Below, piece by piece: positions 59,448 to 64,000 of a stretch of 64,000 nucleotides of DNA. A model generated the notes under the pieces. It had not been told where the DNA came from, ran no database searches, and saw only the letters and a list, made by a program, of their open reading frames with translations. The stretch is from Paramyrothecium sp. XJ0827. Lineage: Eukaryota > Ascomycota > Sordariomycetes > Hypocreales > Stachybotryaceae. The stretch lies in the NCBI GenBank assembly GCA_020881915.1, contig JAJFPB010000003.1:1860001-1924000 (forward strand). Direction: 5' to 3'. Position numbers and translations under genes: made by a program. The first letter of the stretch is position 1. The number at the start of each line of letters is the position of its first letter.

Positions 59448-60928
59448 ATGAAGGGCAAAGTCTCCCAGCGCCCGACTCGTTGCCCTCCTGGAAAAACACC
59501 CAACGCCCCCAAAGGAAAGTTGCCAAGCACTGTCGCAGGTAAGCATGCCAACAATATCAATCCCATGTAAGGGGTAGCCGGGAGTCCAGGTTGTTAACGC
59601 ATGAGTGACAGGAAATCCCCCAAGACGGAGCAAGCCGCCTCCGGCACGCAAACACGCCAACCCCAACAAGGCAGCCAAGGTTCGTTGATCAGTGTCCGCC
59701 TATGCAGCTTCACCAACTAACGGAGAAGCTCAAGCAGGCAATTTCACAGCAAGAGAAGGCGCCAGAGCCTCCCAGGCTGTCGTACAACTCATCCCTCGGG
59801 TCCGAATTTGAGTGGCCAGCGCAAGCCTATCGAGTGACGGGCTTTCGGGAACTGCAGGTCAGCAACACCAACGAATACGAGTCGAAGCGGGCTCGACTGA
59901 CGCGGAAGAATCTGGCCCTTCTCGACAAAACGGCCAAGAACAAGGCTGTAAAGAAGACATCAGCATCTTCTCCCCTTCAAAGCACCATTGTTTCGCGAAC
60001 CACACAAACCAGCTCGTCACTATCATCTGGGTTTGCCCAGCAGGCCAACAAAAACGGTATTTTCACAGCCCTCTTGTCTAGGCCGCCTGGGAACCTTGAG
60101 GATATCCGCAAACGATATACCCATTCGCGCGGAACCGCCTCACCGACAGAGTCGGTGTACAACTGCTACGCTGAAGCCGTTCAGACCAACATGAACGAGG
60201 CGACCATGGTTTCTGAGGTGGTCGCCCGACTGCTGAAGCATCCCAACCACCCGGGCCACACCAGAAGCTTTGATCGAACTCTGACGGGCCTCCCAGAGGG
60301 TGTCGGCTTCAATTCTGGTCTGTCCATCCCGAAGCCTGATTTTATCGAGGGGCTTCGGAAGGATGTTTACAGCCCGGTTCCGGTTGACGAGGTCATTGAA
60401 GGGGCCAGTCTCCATGCAGAGGACCCCTACTCTATAACACTCCCGCACTTGGTTGGCGAGTTCAAACGCGTTACAGGGGACATGAAGACAGCAGAGCTGC
60501 AGGCTGCTCATGCTGGAGCGGCACTAGTCTACGGGAGGAATCAAGCCCTTTCCTACCTTGACCAACCTGACTCGCCTGGGCATGCCAAGGTCACGACGTT
60601 CACCACGAATGGCAACACACTAAATCTCTTCGCAAATTATGCGGCCGCGTCCGAGGCTGGCTCAACAAAGTACCATCAGTATCCCGTACGCTCATTCAAT
60701 CTCCTAGAGTCTCACCAGTCTTTCAAGGAGGGCCGAAAAGCGCTTAGGAATGCACAAGATTGCGCGCAGAAAGCCGTGCGTGATCTGAGCGACGACCTCA
60801 AAAGGCTATGGGAGCAGCGTCGCGGAGCCAAAAAAAAACCCCTCCGTCCATCGCTGGTGACACTTCTCGCAGGACCAAGCGTAAGAGCTCGCCTCCCCTC
60901 CAAGTCGACAAGAATTCGCGGGTGCTAG
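59448..60928 (+). CDS. Uncharacterised ascomycete family protein (DUF7924-like), likely frameshifted near its end
   Basis: Proposed join 59448-59538, 59612-59679, 59726-60928; 453 aa. The core (about residues 200-400) resembles, from memory, the uncharacterised fungal family DUF7924: FNSGLSIPKPDFIEGLRKD, DPYSITLPHLVGEFKR, AAHAGAALVYGRNQALSYL, KVTTFTTNGNTLNLFANYAA, KYHQYPVRSFNLLES. Its function is unknown. The N-terminus is basic and Pro-rich. The second intron is only 46 nt with a weak acceptor. If it is wrong, translation could start at the ATG at 59702. After a nine-A run (60830-60838) the frame turns into a short tail ending at 60928. A neighbouring frame continues as Arg/Ser/Lys-rich sequence to 61020, suggesting a one-base slip in the genome or the assembly. 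Confidence 0.72.
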
Positions 60929-61020
60929 CTGGCAGGGTTACTCGGCCGACTAGACAGCTTCGCTATCATCTGCGTTCGTCAAAGCCCAACGATTCCCGGC
61001 GACGTGGCGGCCGGGAATGA

Positions 61021-62769
61021 CGAAATTGTGAGTTGCTGTGCGAGTTTCCACGGACATGGCCAAAAGATGAAGGTTGAGGCAACCAAGTAAGGGATTAGAT
61101 TATGCAACACCAACACAGGGAAGGAGATGATGGGCTGCCCCTTACGGACACATATATCTGCATTTTGCATGCCATCAGTTGGATGGATACTATCCATATT
61201 CCCGTAATGTGCTTTTGACAACGATGAGTTGGTCGATGATAGATAGTGGTTGATAATAGATTGTGGAGCAATGAATCTTTTCTGTTCTTTTTTGCCTGAA
61301 TGTTTTATCCGCCTTTGCTGTTAGACATTTGGATATGGCGCAGTAGACCATGTTTTTGCCATATTTACTGCGGATCGTTCCGTTCAGTACTCAGGCATAG
61401 CGTAGGCTAGTTGAGTACCAGAAGAGGTGGCAGCTAACGTTCTTTATGTTCATATCAACTACGCTAAGTATGCACTACATGTCGTTCCTCACATTCGATA
61501 GGGATGAGCGCATGAAGGGTTGCAGGCAGGCCTGCCAGGCTGCTCCCGGGATCTCCAGGTGATAAGCCCATGATGGGTACCTAGAAAACGGGATTTTGGT
61601 ACCTCGTAGCTGGGTTCTCGGCTTTGCTGCTGACTGGGAGGTCGAAGCAGAGACTGAAAAGACAACTATCCCCATGTTGGCCATGCGGCATGTGGCATCG
61701 AGATGTACCAGCCGGGCTGTGGTGCATCGCGCGATAATATACTCTCTAGTCCAGAACTTGCCTGTTTGTGCCCAATCATGCGAGTAGTCATGGCCACGGG
61801 CGTCATACACCAGCCTCAGGAGGCCCTGCCATGCCACTCCTCACGCTTACTAGGTGTCATACCACCGAAATCTCGTAACTCACCCGTTGGCTTATTGCTT
61901 CAAGCAGTACTGTGGTGAGGGATTTGATAAGGTCACCAATTGGAAGCTTGAGAAGTTCTGGAGCGAAAACGTAGTGAGTGAACAAGAACCTAAGTAGGCC
62001 TAATGTGAAGCATTGCACAGGTTCGATGAACAGATAGCCAACAGTGATCTATACTTGAGGATGAAGGAATCCGATGGGTCTCTGGGAAAAAGGTTTAGAG
62101 AACGTGATCAAAACCTTGGAGGAGCCCGACGTCAGACCTGATTAGCAATTCAATGCACGCGACGTTCTTGACGCGGAAACCGAAGATACTTCAAGAAGAA
62201 TAGCCTCGAGGCGCTTTGAGATGAGACTGGGGCCATTATTACTTGGATGGGTAGACATTAGAGCCGCGTAACTTATAGCCTTTCTGTGCTTTTTCGCGGC
62301 AGGCAAAGAAAGACAATAATGAATGATCGAGGTCTCGAATAGACAAACTACGGTTTAGCTCTGAGACTGCAATTTGTTAGAGTCCTAATTAGACCAAGGA
62401 TTCCCCCATGATGCTTCCTGGGGGTAGAGAAGACATGAGACGATGGTAGTTCGGTAAAGCACGCATGGCTTGAGGAGCTGAAGATAAGTGAAAGCATCGA
62501 AACCGATCAGGACATCAATAGACACAGCTGTATTGACTTGAAAACATCATTCTCAGCTCCCCACCCTCAGCTTCCAGCTTTGATGATAGTGCTCCATCCA
62601 TGCCTACCACTCATATTACCACAAGGTGACTTGCCACTGCCTCTGCAGCCTCAGTGGTTATCGGAATGTTTCTGATCTCAAAAGAAGCATTCTTGCCATC
62701 CATGGCGGGGGCTGCTTTATCTAGACACTGCTTCCAGCCTCCTGGCTGGGCTTCACCTGTGCTCTCAAA
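61021..62769. other. Gene-poor intergenic region
   Basis: This 1.75-kb stretch has no supported gene. Frames are short, and stops are frequent on both strands. Composition is more AT-balanced than in the housekeeping block. I see no repeat of note. Confidence 0.45.
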
Positions 62770-63459
62770 CTATCGTGACAGAACTCGAAGAAGTCCCTCG
62801 ACGATTGCTTTCACCCGACTTTGAGTCAAGGGGCTATCTTTCCATCGAAAATCCCCGTCTGAATCCTCCGTCGTGAACCAAATATAAGTCCAACTAAGGC
62901 AGATGATGGCTACAGTCGTCAATCTTCCAATGATTCGATTGGGCAACGCCAACTGCGCGATTATTATCAAGCCGACTTCACAGCCAGATTTAATCAGTTG
63001 ATATCGAGGATACCATTTGAAAGGTGTGGAGGTTCTCTGTATACTGCCATTCCGAATGCTCATGCGATACTTGCCGCGGTACGGCCCTGCGATCACCATA
63101 GGCTCCGTCAAGGAAGCGATGCAGAAGCTGAAATAGCAAGCAGCAGCGAGGACTAAGTGAGAAACCGCATACTCGACGATGCGCATATTCTCCGATTGGT
63201 ATTCGAGGACCCAAGAGAGTGGTGTAAATGGCAAACCGGCGGTATACACGAGACCAATACTGGTTGCGACGGATATAATGCGGCGCTTTGTTATTTCAGT
63301 TTTCGAAGGCGGCTGCGGGCTGTTTGACGGTCCCATCGGGTGGAAGCCATCTAAGAACCGATCAAATGGGCTCATCTCTATGCCATCTTCTGCTGGAGCT
63401 TGAATTTCGCGGTCGATGGCCCTAGTTTCCTCCCCAGGAACTATCTGGTTCGTGGCCAT
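62770..63459 (-). CDS. Hypothetical four-span membrane protein, 229 aa
   Basis: Single minus-strand exon starting at the first in-frame ATG (63459, MATNQIVPGEETRAIDREI). I do not recognise the family. After a 75-residue soluble N-terminus with MSPFDRFLDGFHPMGPS, four hydrophobic segments follow: IISVATSIGLVYTAGLPF, VEYAVSHLVLAAACYFSFCI, CEVGLIIIAQLALP, and TTVAIICLSWTYIWF. A polar loop (GPYRGKYRMSIRNGSIQRTS) lies between the second and third. The C-terminus is short and charged. No intron is visible, and stops flank the frame. It lies in the gene-poor right edge, so it may be lineage-specific. An unseen upstream exon is possible. Confidence 0.65.
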   Translation of the reverse strand: MATNQIVPGEETRAIDREIQAPAEDGIEMSPFDRFLDGFHPMGPSNSPQPPSKTEITKRRIISVATSIGLVYTAGLPFTPLSWVLEYQSENMRIVEYAVSHLVLAAACYFSFCIASLTEPMVIAGPYRGKYRMSIRNGSIQRTSTPFKWYPRYQLIKSGCEVGLIIIAQLALPNRIIGRLTTVAIICLSWTYIWFTTEDSDGDFRWKDSPLTQSRVKAIVEGLLRVLSR

Positions 63460-64000
63460 GGCAGGAAGCAGTAACTGTGATGCGAGCCGACAAGTAGTGG
63501 CTGGCAGAGCGCACAATAGACACGCAAATTCTGGGCACTAGATATGCGCTAGCTTAATCCCTTTCTCAAGATTAGTCGTATATGAGCCTGAAAGACATAG
63601 AAGGATGGGGTGGGAAGCAGCCCATGTTTCTACGCCAGAACTTGGGTTGATATAAGCAGCGCGGGGCTGGGCAGAGTGGCTGTGATTCCGAAGGAAGTAG
63701 CCGTTTGCAATATGAAACCAGCGGGGGCCAAGTGCTGAAGAGTGAGGGCGCCGTGGCGAAGTCATGTTGGGAAACGAATAACTGCCAAGCCAACGCGAGT
63801 AAGCCTCGAAATCCGTGCAGGTAATGCTAGTAGGCCTCTATATATCTTTATGTATAGATACCTAGGTAATAAATGACTGTTATATGACAACTAATAGGAG
63901 TAATAAATCGTCTTAACAAGCTTTATTGTAGCCGTTATAAACATCATTAGACACCATATAATCAATTATTTATTTACGAGGTTGCATCTTCTGGCCCCCA
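63460..64000. other. Right-edge region with AT-rich terminus
   Basis: No gene is supported. From about 63830 to 63990 the sequence becomes strongly AT-rich (TATATATCTTTATGTATAG and similar), unlike most of the window. This is the look of RIP-affected repeat DNA or an AT-rich isochore edge in filamentous ascomycetes. The window ends before its nature can be told. Confidence 0.4.

Noticed and set aside
59680..59707. 28-nt intron candidate (GTTCGT...GCAG) in the right-hand family gene
   Set aside because: Too short for spliceosomal removal. A 46-nt alternative ending at 59725 or a start at 59702 is more plausible.

Overview
The window looks like a filamentous ascomycete nuclear chromosome segment. 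Genes are short and cut by many introns of about 50-100 nt with GTRNGT-type donors, CTAAC/CTGAC branch sites and YAG acceptors. The gene set (SRPK kinase, lunapark, Mcp1, Slt11, Erg6, Zuo1, Ski2, a Zn2Cys6 factor, a full-size ABCB transporter) is typical of Pezizomycotina. Protein sequences suggest Sordariomycetes, perhaps Hypocreales, but the order is inference. I rebuilt 21 protein-coding genes by joining exons by hand. No rRNA, convincing tRNA, CRISPR array or intact transposon is visible.

Left part (1-19.6 kb): an SRPK splicing kinase (+) and the ER-junction protein lunapark (-). A lower-coding, AT-richer stretch (about 4.8-10.2 kb) follows, holding two genes I do not recognise: a 513-aa disordered protein and a Cys-rich 237-aa protein. 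Then come a GRIP-domain golgin (+), a classical SDR oxidoreductase (+) and a SWIRM-domain protein (-).

Middle (19.6-30.2 kb): a 10.6-kb stretch upstream of the SWIRM gene has no gene I can support. It holds several microsatellites, two copies of a palindrome based on ATTGATCAAT and many CAATTG hexamers. It is the most unusual part of the window.

Right part (30.2-58.1 kb): dense housekeeping genes, namely an F-box protein (-), Mcp1 (-), a C2H2 protein (+), a Zn2Cys6 transcription factor (-), an ABCB multidrug transporter (+), zuotin (-), Mzm1/LYRM7 (+), Slt11 (-), Erg6 (+), PDH E1-beta (+), Ski2 (+) and a CHMP1/Did2-type ESCRT-III protein (-). The Zn2Cys6 factor and the ABC transporter are divergent around a shared 1.4-kb region with a TATA box on the transporter side. 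That layout fits a regulator and target pair. Several housekeeping genes sit in short head-to-head pairs (Mcp1/C2H2, Zuo1/Mzm1, Slt11/Erg6).

Right edge (58.1-64 kb): the sequence again becomes gene-poor. It carries an uncharacterised ascomycete-family gene with a likely homopolymer frameshift near its end, a small unknown membrane protein, and an AT-rich terminus that may start a RIP-affected repeat block.

All gene models come from reading frames, splice signals and family knowledge held in memory. No database search was run.
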